From: Streptomyces sp. NRRL B-24484
GTDB lineage: Bacteria > Actinomycetota > Actinomycetes > Streptomycetales > Streptomycetaceae
Assembly: GCF_000717715.1 (NCBI RefSeq)
Contig: NZ_JOAI01000062.1
Location: 1-33,362 of the forward strand
Reading direction: 5' to 3'
Length of the DNA: 33,362 nt
Within the stretch, counting starts at the first letter, position 1. Each line of letters opens with the position of its first letter. Below, one piece after another: positions 1 through 11,392 of this stretch. The translations under genes and the position numbers were made by a program. The notes below the pieces were generated by a model, which had not been told where the DNA came from, searched no databases, and saw nothing but the letters and a program-made list of their open reading frames with translations.

Positions 1-35
1 AAGGGCTCCAGCCGGGCCCACTGCTCGTCAGTCAT
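1..35 (-). CDS. IS5-type transposase, N-terminal start only (cut by window edge)
   Basis: The minus strand from 35 reads MTDEQWARLEPL, the typical opening of IS5-family (DUF4096) transposases common in Streptomyces. A GGAG lies two bases before the ATG. Only 11 complete codons are inside the window, so it cannot be told whether the copy is intact. It marks an insertion sequence at the left edge of the metabolic block. Confidence 0.7.
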   Translation of the reverse strand, partial: MTDEQWARLEP

Positions 36-125
36 GTCTCCACGTGCCACGGACCGCGATCATTCCACGCCCCGAACCCACTTTCGAAACACGGCCTAGG
101 CCCATGGGGGCGGGGTCACGGATTG

Positions 126-260
126 TCAGCCTGGCCTTGCAAGGAATCCTCCGACGATGGTGCCGTGGGCGAGGTGTGAGACCCCCGCCGCAGGCCCCGC
201 GGGCCCGGCAGGCAGCACCAGCCACGCCACGGTGGCACCCGTCGGCCGCGCCGGGCCCGC
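126..260 (-). pseudogene. Possible C-terminal remnant of a membrane protein related to the 544-1026 product
   Basis: In one minus-strand frame ending at 126 the peptide contains VSHLAHGTIVGGF. The intact membrane protein at 544-1026 ends with a very similar stretch, TAHVAYGTLVGGF. No convincing upstream part of the gene is visible in the same frame, so this looks like the eroded tail of a related copy next to the insertion sequence. The rest of 36-543 shows no gene I can support. Chance similarity in a short GC-rich stretch is possible. Confidence 0.3.
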
Positions 261-543
261 ATCTGGGTAGCTGGGGAAGCATTTGGCGGCATCGACCGGG
301 CAGGGCGCGGACCCGGACACAGGCCCGCTCCTGGCACTGCTCGCAGCCGCCTTCTGGCCCCACCACGCCCGGGACCAGGACCGAGTATCCGAGCCGGCGG
401 AGCCGCATGGCGCTCCTCACCCGGCCGGTTCGCCTCCGATGGTCAGTTTGGGTGCCGGGGCATTTCGATTCAGCGGCCGACCCAGGTGTCGCATCGGCTC
501 TTGACACCCCGCAGCAGCGAGCTCCGGCATGCTGTGGTGAAGA

Positions 544-1026
544 TCAGCCGCCGAGTGCCGCGAAGCCCCCGACGAGGGTGCCGTATGCGACGTGGGCGGT
601 GAGGGTGACCAGTGGCGTGGCGGGTCCGTAGTTGCGCATCAGGAAGCCGGGGGGTTCGACGAGCGCAACGTCGGGGGCGGTGGTGAGTGGTGTGCCCATG
701 CGGGGGTGCACGATCGGCAGCAGGATGTTGACTAGGGCGGTTGCGGCGAAGACGCCCTGGGCGAGGCCGAACAGGGCGCCGAGCCACCAGCCGCAGTGGT
801 GGATGGCGGCGAAGACGGCGAAGTAGACGAACGCGAAGACCTGGCCGTTGAGGAAGTGCAGGAGGTAGCCGAGGGCCTTGGCGCGGGCGCGGTCGGCGGT
901 GAGGGCCGTGCCGAGCAGGAAGGGGAGGTCCATGCGCGTGAGTCCGAGCTCGCTTGCGGCCCGCAGCGTGGTGGTGAGCACGAGGGTGCCGAGGAATCCG
1001 CCTGCGGCGACGGCTGCCGGGCTCAT
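544..1026 (-). CDS. Small integral membrane protein, function unknown
   Basis: This is a 160-residue protein with about four hydrophobic segments: near residues 2-25, 50-78, 80-105 and 135-158. Between them lie short polar loops, including a VHPRM stretch and a proline-rich loop. No enzymatic motif is recognised. The ATG overlaps the stop of the GH15 gene as ATGA, so translation is probably coupled and it is the last gene of a three-gene minus-strand operon (3154 to 544). Partnership with a GH15 hydrolase suggests an envelope or carbohydrate-stress role, but that is only context. A similar C-terminal motif is visible at about 126-260. Confidence 0.6.
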   Translation of the reverse strand: MSPAAVAAGGFLGTLVLTTTLRAASELGLTRMDLPFLLGTALTADRARAKALGYLLHFLNGQVFAFVYFAVFAAIHHCGWWLGALFGLAQGVFAATALVNILLPIVHPRMGTPLTTAPDVALVEPPGFLMRNYGPATPLVTLTAHVAYGTLVGGFAALGG

Positions 1027-2870
1027 GGGCCCGCCTCACAACCGGTGCCGGGGATGGCGCAGGCCGCGCTGATCAGGGCGAGATGGCTCAAGGCCTGGGG
1101 CAGGTTGCCGAGGAACGCCCCGGTCGCCGGGTCGATCTCCTCGCTGTAGAGGCCGACGTCGTTGGCCAGGGCCACGAGTTCGTCCATGAGCTCGGTCGCC
1201 TCCTGTACCCGGCCGGTTCGGGCGAGCGCCTCGGCGAGCCAGAAGGAGCAGGCCAGGAAGGCGCCCTCGGGTCCGGCGAGCCCGTCCTGCCCGGAGTACC
1301 GCGCGACGTAGGGGCCGTGGCGCAGCCCGGCGCTGACGGCGTCGACGGTGCCGCGCAGCCGCGGGTTGCCGGGTGCGCCGAAGCCGTACAGGACGCCGAG
1401 GAGGACAGAGGCGTCCAGGTCCTCGCTGTCGGCGGCGCGGGTGTAGCTGCCGAGGCGGGTGGAGAAGCAGCGGGTGTCGATGAATGTCCGTACGGCGTCG
1501 CGTTCCTGTCGCCAACGGGCGGCGTGGCGGGCCGGGATGGCGCTGTGTTCGGCGAGGTCGAGGGCGCGGTCGAGGGCGATCCAGCACATCATCTTGGACT
1601 GGGTGAAGTGCTCGGGTACGCTGCGGACTTCCCAGATGCCCGAGTCGGGCCGCCGCCAGGTGGCGCAGACGAGGTCGGCGATTTCCGCCAGGCGGCGGGC
1701 GAGGTCGCGGGAGAGGGGGGCGGCTTCCTTGGCGTAGAGCCAGGCGGTCTGCAGCAGTTCGCCGTAGGTGTCGAGCTGGGTCTGGTCGACGGCGGCGTTG
1801 CCGATGCGGACCGGCCGCGAGTCCAGGTAGCCGCTCAGGGGCAGGACCCGTTCGCGGGCGCGGGGGCCGCCGTCGAGGCGGTACAGGACCCGCAAGCGCG
1901 GATGGGTGAGCTGGGAGGCCTGCATCAGCCACCAGAAGTACCCATGGGCTTCCGCGGGGCAGCCCAGCCGCAGGAACACCTGCAGGGTGAACGCGGAGTC
2001 GCGGACCCAGGAGTAGCGGTAGTCCCAGTTGCGCTCCCCGCCCGGCCATTCGGGAAGCGATGTGGTGGCCGCGGCGGCGATGGCGCCGGACGGCGCGAAC
2101 ACGAGCAGCTTGAGCACGAGCGCGCTGCGCTGCACGGCCTCGCGCCAGTGTCCCTCGTACGTGCGTGCGCCGGTCCAGGCGCGCCAGCGGTCCCGGGTGC
2201 GGGCCAGTCGCAGCTCGCAGTCGGCGCGGGCGGGCAGTACGAGCGGTTCCTGGTGGGCGAACGGTACGGAGATCAGCGCATTCGTGCCCGAGCTGAGGGC
2301 GACGTCGGCGCTCACCGCCTCTCCGGCGACCACCGGCTCGCCGGCGTCCCAGGCGCAGACGGCCAGTGCGTCCCGGCCCCGTGCCGCGACGGGTACGCCT
2401 CCCCGCAGGCCAAACCGTGCCGGGCCCCGGCCGTAGTCGAAGCGCGGGCGCACGCTCCAGCGCAGCGGGACCGCCCCGGCGAGAGCGTCGATGCGGCGCA
2501 GGAGTTCTCCGGCAGGGGCGAGCGGCGGGCTGTCGGGGAGGCTGAGCGCGTCGGTGACCCGAACGGCGCCGTTTGCGGTGCGGAACGTGGTCTCTAGCAG
2601 GTTCGTCCCCGGCAGGTAGTGGCGTTCCACGGCGTAGGAGACGGTGGGTTCCAGTTGGAAGGACCCGCCGTCGTGTGGGTCCAGCAGGGCGGCGAACACG
2701 CTGGGAGAGTCGAGGTAGGGGATGCCGAGCCAGTCCACCGATCCGTCGGCCGCCACCAGGGCCACCGTGCGACCGTCGCCGATCACCGCGTAGTCCCATA
2801 GTGGCACGTGCCCGCCCGCCCGGGCGGCCCTGGCCTGTCCGGGCGCTGTGCCCTGGGGGGAAGCGGTCAC
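1023..2870 (-). CDS. Glycoside hydrolase family 15 protein (glucoamylase/trehalase type)
   Basis: This 615-residue protein is predicted to hydrolyse terminal alpha-glucosidic bonds; in Actinobacteria the family includes trehalases and glucoamylase-like enzymes. The N-terminal beta-sandwich begins WDYAVIGDGRTVALV. The (alpha/alpha)6 catalytic domain shows RNWDYRYSWVRDS near residue 280, QTQLDTYGE near 362, and GIWE followed by HFTQSKMMCW near 412-425, where the catalytic acidic residues of the family lie. It ends with the usual EGAFLACSFWLAEAL stretch. I chose the GTG at 2870 because it overlaps the upstream stop as GTGA. A longer open frame reaches 3215 but runs antiparallel to no family sequence and overlaps the 2867-3154 gene. 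No signal peptide, so probably cytoplasmic. Substrate is not decided by sequence. Confidence 0.88.
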   Translation of the reverse strand: MTASPQGTAPGQARAARAGGHVPLWDYAVIGDGRTVALVAADGSVDWLGIPYLDSPSVFAALLDPHDGGSFQLEPTVSYAVERHYLPGTNLLETTFRTANGAVRVTDALSLPDSPPLAPAGELLRRIDALAGAVPLRWSVRPRFDYGRGPARFGLRGGVPVAARGRDALAVCAWDAGEPVVAGEAVSADVALSSGTNALISVPFAHQEPLVLPARADCELRLARTRDRWRAWTGARTYEGHWREAVQRSALVLKLLVFAPSGAIAAAATTSLPEWPGGERNWDYRYSWVRDSAFTLQVFLRLGCPAEAHGYFWWLMQASQLTHPRLRVLYRLDGGPRARERVLPLSGYLDSRPVRIGNAAVDQTQLDTYGELLQTAWLYAKEAAPLSRDLARRLAEIADLVCATWRRPDSGIWEVRSVPEHFTQSKMMCWIALDRALDLAEHSAIPARHAARWRQERDAVRTFIDTRCFSTRLGSYTRAADSEDLDASVLLGVLYGFGAPGNPRLRGTVDAVSAGLRHGPYVARYSGQDGLAGPEGAFLACSFWLAEALARTGRVQEATELMDELVALANDVGLYSEEIDPATGAFLGNLPQALSHLALISAACAIPGTGCEAGP

Positions 2871-3154
2871 GGGGTTGCCAGACGGCGGGTGAGTTCGTGG
2901 AGGTAGTCGTCGCCGTAGTGGGCCTGGAGGTCGTCGAGGTCGATCATCGGCGGGATGTCGATGACAGGCTGCCGCTCGGCCAGGAACGCCGCGGTCTCGG
3001 CGACAATCCGCCCTTCGTCGGCTCCCGGGATGCCGAGCCGGTTCACGGTGTCCGACGTCGCCCGCATCAGTGACTCGACCGTTTCGCTGCCCACGGGGAA
3101 GCGGACCAGGTATTCGTGATCGCCCAGGGACTCGATTTGGATGTCGGCTGCCAT
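2867..3154 (-). CDS. Small conserved protein, function unknown
   Basis: This 95-residue acidic protein begins MAADIQIESLGDHEYLVRF and ends HYGDDYLHELTRRLATP. It has no membrane segment, cysteines or recognised catalytic motif. The start is well placed: AGGAA lies about 7 bases before the ATG on the minus strand. Its stop overlaps the GTG of the GH15 gene, so it is the first gene of the operon and its translation probably sets that of GH15. I do not recognise a characterised family. A regulatory or stress-adaptor role would be a guess. Confidence 0.65.
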   Translation of the reverse strand: MAADIQIESLGDHEYLVRFPVGSETVESLMRATSDTVNRLGIPGADEGRIVAETAAFLAERQPVIDIPPMIDLDDLQAHYGDDYLHELTRRLATP

Positions 3155-3230
3155 GTGAGGGCGTTCCTTCCTGCAGCTCCTGACCTGCGACGCTCCTGCC
3201 CGGCCGGGTGATCAAGGAGCGCCGCTCCGG

Positions 3231-3720
3231 TTACGTTACTTCGGTGAGCCGCCCGGTGGTGACGTCGTAGATGAATCCGCGCACTGCGTCGCGGTGGGCG
3301 AGGAAGCGGCTTTCCCTGACCCGGTAGATCGACCAGTGGACATCGACGGCGAGGTCTCGGAAGGACTCAACCGGCCAGTGCGGTCTGACGCCGCCCTCGG
3401 CCTGGAGCTGCTTCTTGAAGGCGTCATCGACGATGTCGAGCAGGGGGCAGTCAGTGTGGTGGATCAGAATGATCTCGCGGGTGCCCAGTTCGCGCTGGCT
3501 GATCGCGAGCGAGCGGATGACGTCATCGGTGACGACACCACCGGCGTTGCGGATCACGTTGGCCTGGCCGGGGTGCAGGCCGAGGAGGGCGTACATGTCC
3601 ATCCGGGAGTCCATGCAGGCCACGACCGCGACCTGCATGGACGGCCGGCCAGGCAGTGCCTCGGGGGGGCTGGGCCGCGTACTCGTCGTTGTTCTTCAGC
3701 AGTGCGTCGGTGACGGACAT
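3231..3720 (-). pseudogene. Beta-carbonic anhydrase with a one-base frameshift
   Basis: Beta-class carbonic anhydrases interconvert CO2 and bicarbonate with a zinc held by Cys, Asp/Cys and His. The body (3231-3638) shows CMDSR and HHTDC, the two zinc-ligand motifs. The true start is upstream in another frame: an ATG at 3720, with GGAGAAGG in front, encodes MSVTDALLKNNDEYAA, the normal start of the family. The two frames join at a run of seven G on the plus strand (3663-3669), where one base too many breaks the frame. This is either a real inactivating indel or a homopolymer sequencing error. Without repair, only the ATG at 3638 would give a shortened protein still holding the zinc residues. 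Confidence 0.8.
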
Positions 3721-3841
3721 CTGAACCTTCTCCGCAGTCGGCCGACACTCGCCCGGTGTGCGATCCCGGACACAGGTAGGTGGGGTTCTCCCAGCCTCTC
3801 TCTGATCGCCGGTCCCGCAACAGAACCGCCTCTTTCCGCGT

Positions 3842-3867
3842 CCGCCTGGGCGGCGTTGCCCAGGCGG
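3842..3867. terminator. Perfect 10-bp stem-loop in the divergent intergenic region
   Basis: CCGCCTGGGC (3842-3851) and GCCCAGGCGG (3858-3867) form a perfect 10-bp stem with a 6-base loop. It lies in the 274-bp gap between the divergently transcribed carbonic anhydrase and transaldolase genes. There is no T-tract, so a leader structure or operator is as likely as a terminator. No clear -35/-10 pair was recognised nearby. Confidence 0.4.
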
Positions 3868-3994
3868 GAGACCAGGGTGACGGGGGCCGGCCGAGAGCGC
3901 TGGCCGTTCCACCTGCGCGGAAGCAGACCAGGGGTGAGTCTGGAAGGAGCCGTTTGCCCCGCGGGGCGACGTTCACCGTCATAGGAGGGACCGC

Positions 3995-5143
3995 ATGGCC
4001 GGCGATGCTCTTGCCCGGCTTTCCGAGGCCGGGGTGTCGATCTGGTTGGACGACCTGAGCCGCGAGCGCTTGACGAACGGCAGCCTTGGGTGGCTGGTGC
4101 GCGAGCGGCATGTGGTCGGCGTGACCACCAATCCGACGATCTTCGCGCGGGCTATCGAGGGCGGTGACCTGTACGCGCCGCAGATCGGCGACCTGGCGCT
4201 GAGGGATGTCGGTGTGGCCGAGGCGCTGCGGATGCTGACCACGTACGACGTGCGCTGGGCCTGCGATGTCCTGCGGCCGGTCCACGAGGCGACCGATGGC
4301 GTGGACGGGCGGGTGTCGATCGAGGTCGACCCGCGGCTCGCCTACGACACCGCCCGCACGGTCGCCGAGGCAAGGGCGCTGTGGTGGCTGGTGGACCGGC
4401 CCAACCTGTTCGTGAAGATCCCAGCCGCCCGGCAGGGCCTGGACGCGATTAGCGCCTGCCTCGCGGAGGGCATCAGCATCAACGTCACGCTGCTGTTCTC
4501 CCTTAACCGCTACGACGAGGTCGTGGAGGCGTTCCTGTCGGGCATGGAACGCGCCCACGAGGCGGGGCTGGACCTGACAGGGATCACCTCGGTCGCGTCG
4601 TTCTTCGTCTCCCGGGTGGACACCGAGATCGACCGCCGCCTGGACGCGCTGGGCGGCGAACGCGCGGCGGCGCTGCGCGGCTGGGCCGGCATCGCCAACG
4701 CCCGGATCGCCTACGAGCACTACGAGCACGCGTTCGCGAGCGACCGGTGGCGGCGGCTGGCCGACGCGGGAGCGCGGCCGCAGCGGCTGCTGTGGGCCTC
4801 CACCGGCGTCAAGGAGCCGTCCTACGACGACACCCGCTACGTGACCGGCTTGGTCGCTCCGAACCTAGTCAACACCATGCCGCAGGCCACCTTGGATGCC
4901 GTCGCCGACCACGGCGCCGTCCCCGTCACCGACCTGCGCGGCGGCTACCGCGAGGCGCACAAGGTTCTGACGGGCCTCGCCGAGCTCGGCATCGACTACG
5001 CGGACGTCGTGCAGCACCTCGAGGACGACGGAGTCGCCAAGTTCGAGGCCAGCTGGGACGAACTCGGCCAGAAACTCGCGACCCGACTGGACGGCGGCGA
5101 CCGACCGGCACCCCGGGAACGGCAGGAGGAGGCGAAGCGATGA
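3995..5143 (+). CDS. tal: Transaldolase
   Basis: Transaldolase moves a dihydroxyacetone unit between sedoheptulose 7-phosphate and glyceraldehyde 3-phosphate in the non-oxidative pentose phosphate pathway, in the cytoplasm. The 382-residue length fits the long actinobacterial form. Visible family motifs are [15 protein letters not shown] near residue 41-55, NLFVKIPAA with the Schiff-base lysine at about K141, [12 protein letters not shown] near 167, and [14 protein letters not shown] with the phosphate-binding region near 265-280. The ATG has GGAGGGA seven bases upstream. Its stop overlaps the ATG of the next (decayed) reductase gene as ATGA. Carriage outside a full pentose phosphate cluster suggests a second, stress-related copy. 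Confidence 0.93.
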   Translation: MAGDALARLSEAGVSIWLDDLSRERLTNGSLGWLVRERHVVGVTTNPTIFARAIEGGDLYAPQIGDLALRDVGVAEALRMLTTYDVRWACDVLRPVHEATDGVDGRVSIEVDPRLAYDTARTVAEARALWWLVDRPNLFVKIPAARQGLDAISACLAEGISINVTLLFSLNRYDEVVEAFLSGMERAHEAGLDLTGITSVASFFVSRVDTEIDRRLDALGGERAAALRGWAGIANARIAYEHYEHAFASDRWRRLADAGARPQRLLWASTGVKEPSYDDTRYVTGLVAPNLVNTMPQATLDAVADHGAVPVTDLRGGYREAHKVLTGLAELGIDYADVVQHLEDDGVAKFEASWDELGQKLATRLDGGDRPAPRERQEEAKR

Positions 5144-5735
5144 CGCGTGAGGCCACCATGGTGATCGTCGGCGCGCGCCTCGCCGGCGCCAGGCCACCGA
5201 GGCGCTGCGCGAGCACGGCTTCGACGACCGAGTCGTGCTCATCAACGACGAGACCATGCCTCCCTACGAGCGCCCGCCACTGTCCAAGGGATACCTGCAG
5301 GGCAAACAGGACCGCGACAAGATGTTCGTCCACCCGCCCGAGTGGTACACGGAGCACGAGGTCGAGCTCCGCCTCGGCACCCCGGTCACCGCGGACCGGG
5401 ACCACAGGACCGTCACCCTCGCCGGCGGCGAGACCGTGGGCTACGACAAGCTGCTGCTGACCACCGGCGCCACATCCGAGCGCCTGCCCGTCCCGGGCGC
5501 CGACCTGGACGGCGTGCTCTACCTGCGCTGCGTTCAGGACTGCGAAGCGCTCAAGGACAGGTCCCAGCGGGCCCGCCGGATCGCGCTCATCGGCGGGGGA
5601 TGGATCGGCCTGGAGGTGGCCGCCGCAACCCGCGGGGCGGGCGTCGAGGCGACCGTGCTGGAAGCAGGCGAACTACCCCTGCTGCGCGTCCTCGGACCAC
5701 AGATCGCACCCGTCTTCGCCGACCTCCACCGCTAG
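5140..5735 (+). pseudogene. Decayed FAD-dependent ferredoxin/pyridine nucleotide reductase
   Basis: The frame starting at 5140 gives [17 protein letters not shown], the start of a FAD-binding reductase. A single missing base near 5190 then shifts the frame. The continuation from about 5195 reads as the family ([49 protein letters not shown] with the NAD(P)-binding GGGWIG). A TAG at 5733-5735 stops it where relatives read on (…ADLHR then HGADLR after the stop), and roughly the last 200 residues are absent. The first FAD-binding glycine loop also has Arg in place of Gly (VGARLAG). Frameshift, nonsense codon and C-terminal loss make this a clear pseudogene. It overlaps the transaldolase stop as ATGA, so the operon once coupled the two. 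Confidence 0.88.
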
Positions 5736-5832
5736 CACGGCGCGGACCTGCGGCCGCGCGAGCCCGCCCCTCCCAGCCGACCCTCCGCCCCCAGCGGACC
5801 CGCCACTCCGACCCGCCACAAGGATGAGGAGC

Positions 5833-8628
<2,796 letters not shown>

Positions 8629-8894
8629 GCCCCCGTGTCACGGACCATCGCGAGCGGATGCCCTGGCCATCTATCTCCGGCACCTCCGGCGATTCCGACC
8701 GGGGAGGTGCGGAACATGCGCCCGGTCGGCCGTGCGCCGGGGCCTCCGGGGTGGCAGCCGCGCGACTCCCCTTGTGCCTGGGGCCCGTGCGAACCCGGTT
8801 GACCCGGTCCGCTCGCCGCCGCCCCGACCCGGTGCGATCGTGAGCAGGCGGCCCCGGGAATGACGAGTACCCGCCGCGCTGAGGAGCGACTGTG

Positions 8895-9746
8895 ATGCTG
8901 CAGCAACTGGTCCGGCGGATCGAAGGCCTGCACCAGCTGGACGGCGCCTGCCACGCGACGGCCGCGTGGGTGGCCCGAGCAACCCGTCCCCGCGCGGTCA
9001 AGAACGCGCTGTCGGGCAACTGGCTGGGCCATCCGCTGCACCCCGTTCTGACGGACCTGCCCATCGGCGCCTGGACCATGGCCACCCTGGTCGACGTGAC
9101 CTGCGGCCCGGTGGGGGCCACCGCGGCGCGTCGCCTCGTCGGCGCAGGTCTGATCGCGGCGTTGCCGACCGCCGCCGCGGGGGCGTCCGACTGGTCCGAC
9201 AGCTACGGTCCCGAGCAGCGGGCCGGGTTCGTGCACGCCGTGTGCAACGCGACCGCGACCGTGCTGCAGGCCTGTTCCTGGGCCACCCGTCGGCGCGGAC
9301 GACACGCAACGGGGATGGCGCTGAGCGGCGCGGGGCTGGGCCTGACCCTGGCCGCCGCCTATCTGGGCGGCCATCTCTCCTTCGTCAGGGGTGTCGGGGT
9401 CAACCACGCCGCATTCCAGGAAAGCGTCGGCGACTGGACCGACGTCGCGGCTGTGACCGACCTTGGTGACGGCAGGCCCTTGCGCGTCACCGCAGGCGGT
9501 GTGCCGGTGGTGATCGTCCGCGACAACGATTCGCTGTCCGCGCTCTCGGCGACCTGCACCCACGCCGGCGGCCCGCTCGACGAGGGCACACTTGACGGCG
9601 AGGGCTGTCTGCGCTGCCCTTGGCACGGCAGCGTCTTCCGGCTCGCCGACGGCTCCGTGGTACGGGGCCCGGCGTCGGTCGCCGCGCCGCGCTGGGAGGT
9701 CAGAGCCGACGACGGCCGCCTGTTCGTGCGGTCCGTGCCGGTATGA
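8895..9746 (+). CDS. DUF2231 membrane domain fused to a Rieske 2Fe-2S domain
   Basis: The N-terminal half (residues about 30-180) is a DUF2231-type domain with several membrane segments and the motif NWLGHPLHPVLTDLPIGAW. The C-terminal 100 residues form a Rieske ferredoxin domain. Its 2Fe-2S ligands are visible as C221 and H223 in CTHAGGPL, and C241 and H244 in CPWHGSVF. Such fusions are frequent in Actinobacteria and are thought to carry electrons at the membrane; the partner is unknown. The ATG at 8895 lies eight bases after GGAG; a GTG three bases earlier is also possible. The 266-bp gap before it contains no gene or clear promoter that I can support. Confidence 0.87.
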   Translation: MLQQLVRRIEGLHQLDGACHATAAWVARATRPRAVKNALSGNWLGHPLHPVLTDLPIGAWTMATLVDVTCGPVGATAARRLVGAGLIAALPTAAAGASDWSDSYGPEQRAGFVHAVCNATATVLQACSWATRRRGRHATGMALSGAGLGLTLAAAYLGGHLSFVRGVGVNHAAFQESVGDWTDVAAVTDLGDGRPLRVTAGGVPVVIVRDNDSLSALSATCTHAGGPLDEGTLDGEGCLRCPWHGSVFRLADGSVVRGPASVAAPRWEVRADDGRLFVRSVPV

Positions 9747-9787
9747 CGGGCAACCGGGTCGGCGCGGGCGCGAGAAGGGCCTCTGAG

Positions 9788-10006
9788 GTGACGCGGTTCT
9801 CGGTGGGTGACCATGTCCGGTGGAACTCCGAGGCCGGATCCGTCGAAGGCGTCATCGTCAAGAAGCACACCCGCGACGTGGACTGGAAGGGCTACGTGCA
9901 CCACTGCACCGAGGAGGACCCGCAGTACGAGATCAAGAGCGACAAGACCAACCACATCGCCCTGCACAAGGGCGGAGCGCTGACGAAGATCCCGAAGAGC
10001 GGCTAG
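9788..10006 (+). CDS. DUF2945 (hypervirulence-associated TUDOR-like) small protein
   Basis: This 72-residue protein reads FSVGDHVRWNSEAGSVEGVI, then KSDKTNHIALHKGGALTKI, the full pattern of the DUF2945 family. The domain is a small SH3/TUDOR-like barrel of unknown biochemical role, common in bacterial stress islands. GTG 9788 is preferred: GAGAAGGG lies eight bases upstream and the length matches the family. A longer version from ATG 9743 would overlap the Rieske stop as ATGA and add 15 residues (MTGNRVGAGARRASE). Either way it belongs to the same transcription unit as the Rieske gene. Confidence 0.85.
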   Translation: MTRFSVGDHVRWNSEAGSVEGVIVKKHTRDVDWKGYVHHCTEEDPQYEIKSDKTNHIALHKGGALTKIPKSG

Positions 10007-10059
10007 CCGTTCACGCCCGGCACCCTCGGGCGGGCCGGCCGCTGTGGGGTGAGGCAGGC

Positions 10060-10878
10060 ATGGACGAGCGCATCTTCACGGTGGGGCACTCGACACGCGA
10101 CTTCGACGACGTGCTGGCCCTACTGCGCGCCAACCAGGTCACCCACCTGGTCGACGTCCGCTCGTTCCCCTCGTCGAGGAAGTACCCCCAGTGGAACCAG
10201 CAGGCCGTCATCGACGCGCTCCCAGCGGACATCGGCTACCGGTGGATCGCGAAACTGGGCGGACGCCGCCACACTCCCAAGGACGTGCCGAGCGTGAACG
10301 GGGCCTGGAGGGTCAAGGCGTTCCGTGACTACGCCGACTACATGGCCACCCCCGACTTCGCCGCCGGACTCGCCGAACTCCTGGCGCTCGCCGACGCCGG
10401 GCGGCCGGTGGTCATGTGCAGCGAGGCGGTGCCGTGGCGCTGCCACCGCAGGCTGATCACCGACGCCCTGCTCGTCGCGGGCCGCAAGGTCTCGCACATC
10501 CTGTCGGCGACCAGGGTTGAGCCAGCGGTCCTGAACGAGCACGCCGAGGTCCACGACGGGCACCTCGTCTACCCGACTCAGCCTGAGCAGGCGGGCACGA
10601 GCCTGGTCGAGGAGGTCCGCGAACAGGTCCTGGCCATCCCCGCCGGCCGCGTCGCCTCCTACGGCGACATCGGCGAGCGGATCGCAGCGGGGCCGCGACA
10701 GGTGGGACGGGCGATGAGCCAGCTCGGCGACAGCGTCCCGTGGTGGCGTGTGGTCCATGCCGACGGCACGCCCGCCTCCTGCCACGGCGGCAAGGCGCCG
10801 GAGCTCCTGCGGGCCGAGGGGGCGCCGATGCGGGGTGCGCGTGTGGACATGCGGCGCGCACGGCACCTCGCGACATGA
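10060..10878 (+). CDS. DUF488 domain fused to an alkyltransferase-like (ATL) domain
   Basis: Residues 1-165 are a DUF488 domain: IFTVGHSTRDFDDVLALL, VDVRSFPSSRKYPQWN, and VVMCSEAVPWRCHRRLI. From about residue 185 to the end is the DNA-binding domain of the O6-alkylguanine transferase family: VLAIPAGRVASYGDIGERIA, GRAMSQL and VPWWRVVHADG. In true MGMT the active site is PCHRV; here Trp (W228) replaces the cysteine, as in ATL proteins, which bind alkylated guanine and hand it to nucleotide excision repair instead of transferring the alkyl group. DUF488 function is not well established. The joined architecture suggests a nucleic-acid damage role for the DUF488 part. The ribosome site before the ATG is weak (GAGGCAGGC). 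Confidence 0.85.
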   Translation: MDERIFTVGHSTRDFDDVLALLRANQVTHLVDVRSFPSSRKYPQWNQQAVIDALPADIGYRWIAKLGGRRHTPKDVPSVNGAWRVKAFRDYADYMATPDFAAGLAELLALADAGRPVVMCSEAVPWRCHRRLITDALLVAGRKVSHILSATRVEPAVLNEHAEVHDGHLVYPTQPEQAGTSLVEEVREQVLAIPAGRVASYGDIGERIAAGPRQVGRAMSQLGDSVPWWRVVHADGTPASCHGGKAPELLRAEGAPMRGARVDMRRARHLAT

Positions 10879-10941
10879 GCGGCCGACCGGCCCGCGGCGC
10901 CGACCCCGGCGGGAGCGCACGAGCGCGTGACCGTGCCCGCT

Positions 10942-11194
10942 TCACCCTGGCCGGCGGTCCGGAGTGCGCAGGGCGAGCACGGCGACGTCGTCGCCAGGTG
11001 CCGGACCGTGCCTCGCGACAAGCTCCGAGCAGAGCTGCCGCAGTGGGGCCTTGGCGAGGCGGCCGGCGTGGTCGGCCAGCGCGGTCAGACCAACGTCGAT
11101 GTCCTCGCCGCAGCGCTCCACCAGTCCGTCGGTGAACAGCAGCAGCGTGCTTCCCGCCGGGAGCGGGTGTTCGTGGTCGTAGCGGGGGACGGCG
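10942..11194 (-). pseudogene. SpoIIE-type PP2C phosphatase, C-terminal fragment
   Basis: On the minus strand this fragment reads VPRYDHEHPLPAGSTLLLF, then TDGLVERCGEDID and PGDDVAVLALRTPD before a TGA at 10942-10944. TDGLxE and GDDxAVL are the metal-binding and C-terminal motifs of SpoIIE-type serine/threonine phosphatases, which control anti-sigma or anti-anti-sigma partners. The fragment starts exactly at the left edge of the Tn3 element. Its missing upstream part is at 19240-19544, and both join in frame once the transposon and one target copy are removed. Confidence 0.88.
11190..11194. repeat. Target site duplication, left copy (CGGCG)
   Basis: CGGCG directly precedes the left inverted repeat, and the same five bases follow the right inverted repeat at 19240-19244. 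Five-base duplication is the hallmark of Tn3-family transposition. The match shows the two outer ends moved together in one event. Confidence 0.9.
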
Positions 11195-11241
11195 GGGGTC
11201 CAGCCAAGGTGAGCCCAAAAGCGGCAGTGGGATGATCTTGA
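11195..11241 (+). repeat. Tn3 terminal inverted repeat, left (IRL)
   Basis: The first 47 bases of the element are identical to the reverse complement of 19193-19239. The outermost bases are GGGGTCCAGCC, matching the GGGG start typical of Tn3 ends. The repeat is where TnpA binds and cuts. Confidence 0.93.
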
Positions 11242-11392
11242 GCCCGTGATGCCTGTTCAGGGCCCTATCAGTCCGTGACCGGCGGTGTCCCGGGTTCCGT
11301 GGTTCTGATCGTCTCAGGTCCGGGTGCCAGCGATGATCCCGCGCGGGTGCGTGCGGCGCGTCCGGCAGGGCTGGATACCGGGTGGGGTGGGG

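Noticed and set aside
1083..2597. 504-residue plus-strand frame opposite GH15
   Set aside because: Composition is that of a GC-rich antisense shadow (Gly/Ala/Val-rich) and the minus strand encodes a clear GH15 protein.
1023..3215. Longer GH15 reading frame starting at 3215
   Set aside because: The extra 115 residues are arginine/proline-rich shadow sequence over the 2867-3154 gene; GTG 2870 overlaps that gene's stop and starts the family sequence.
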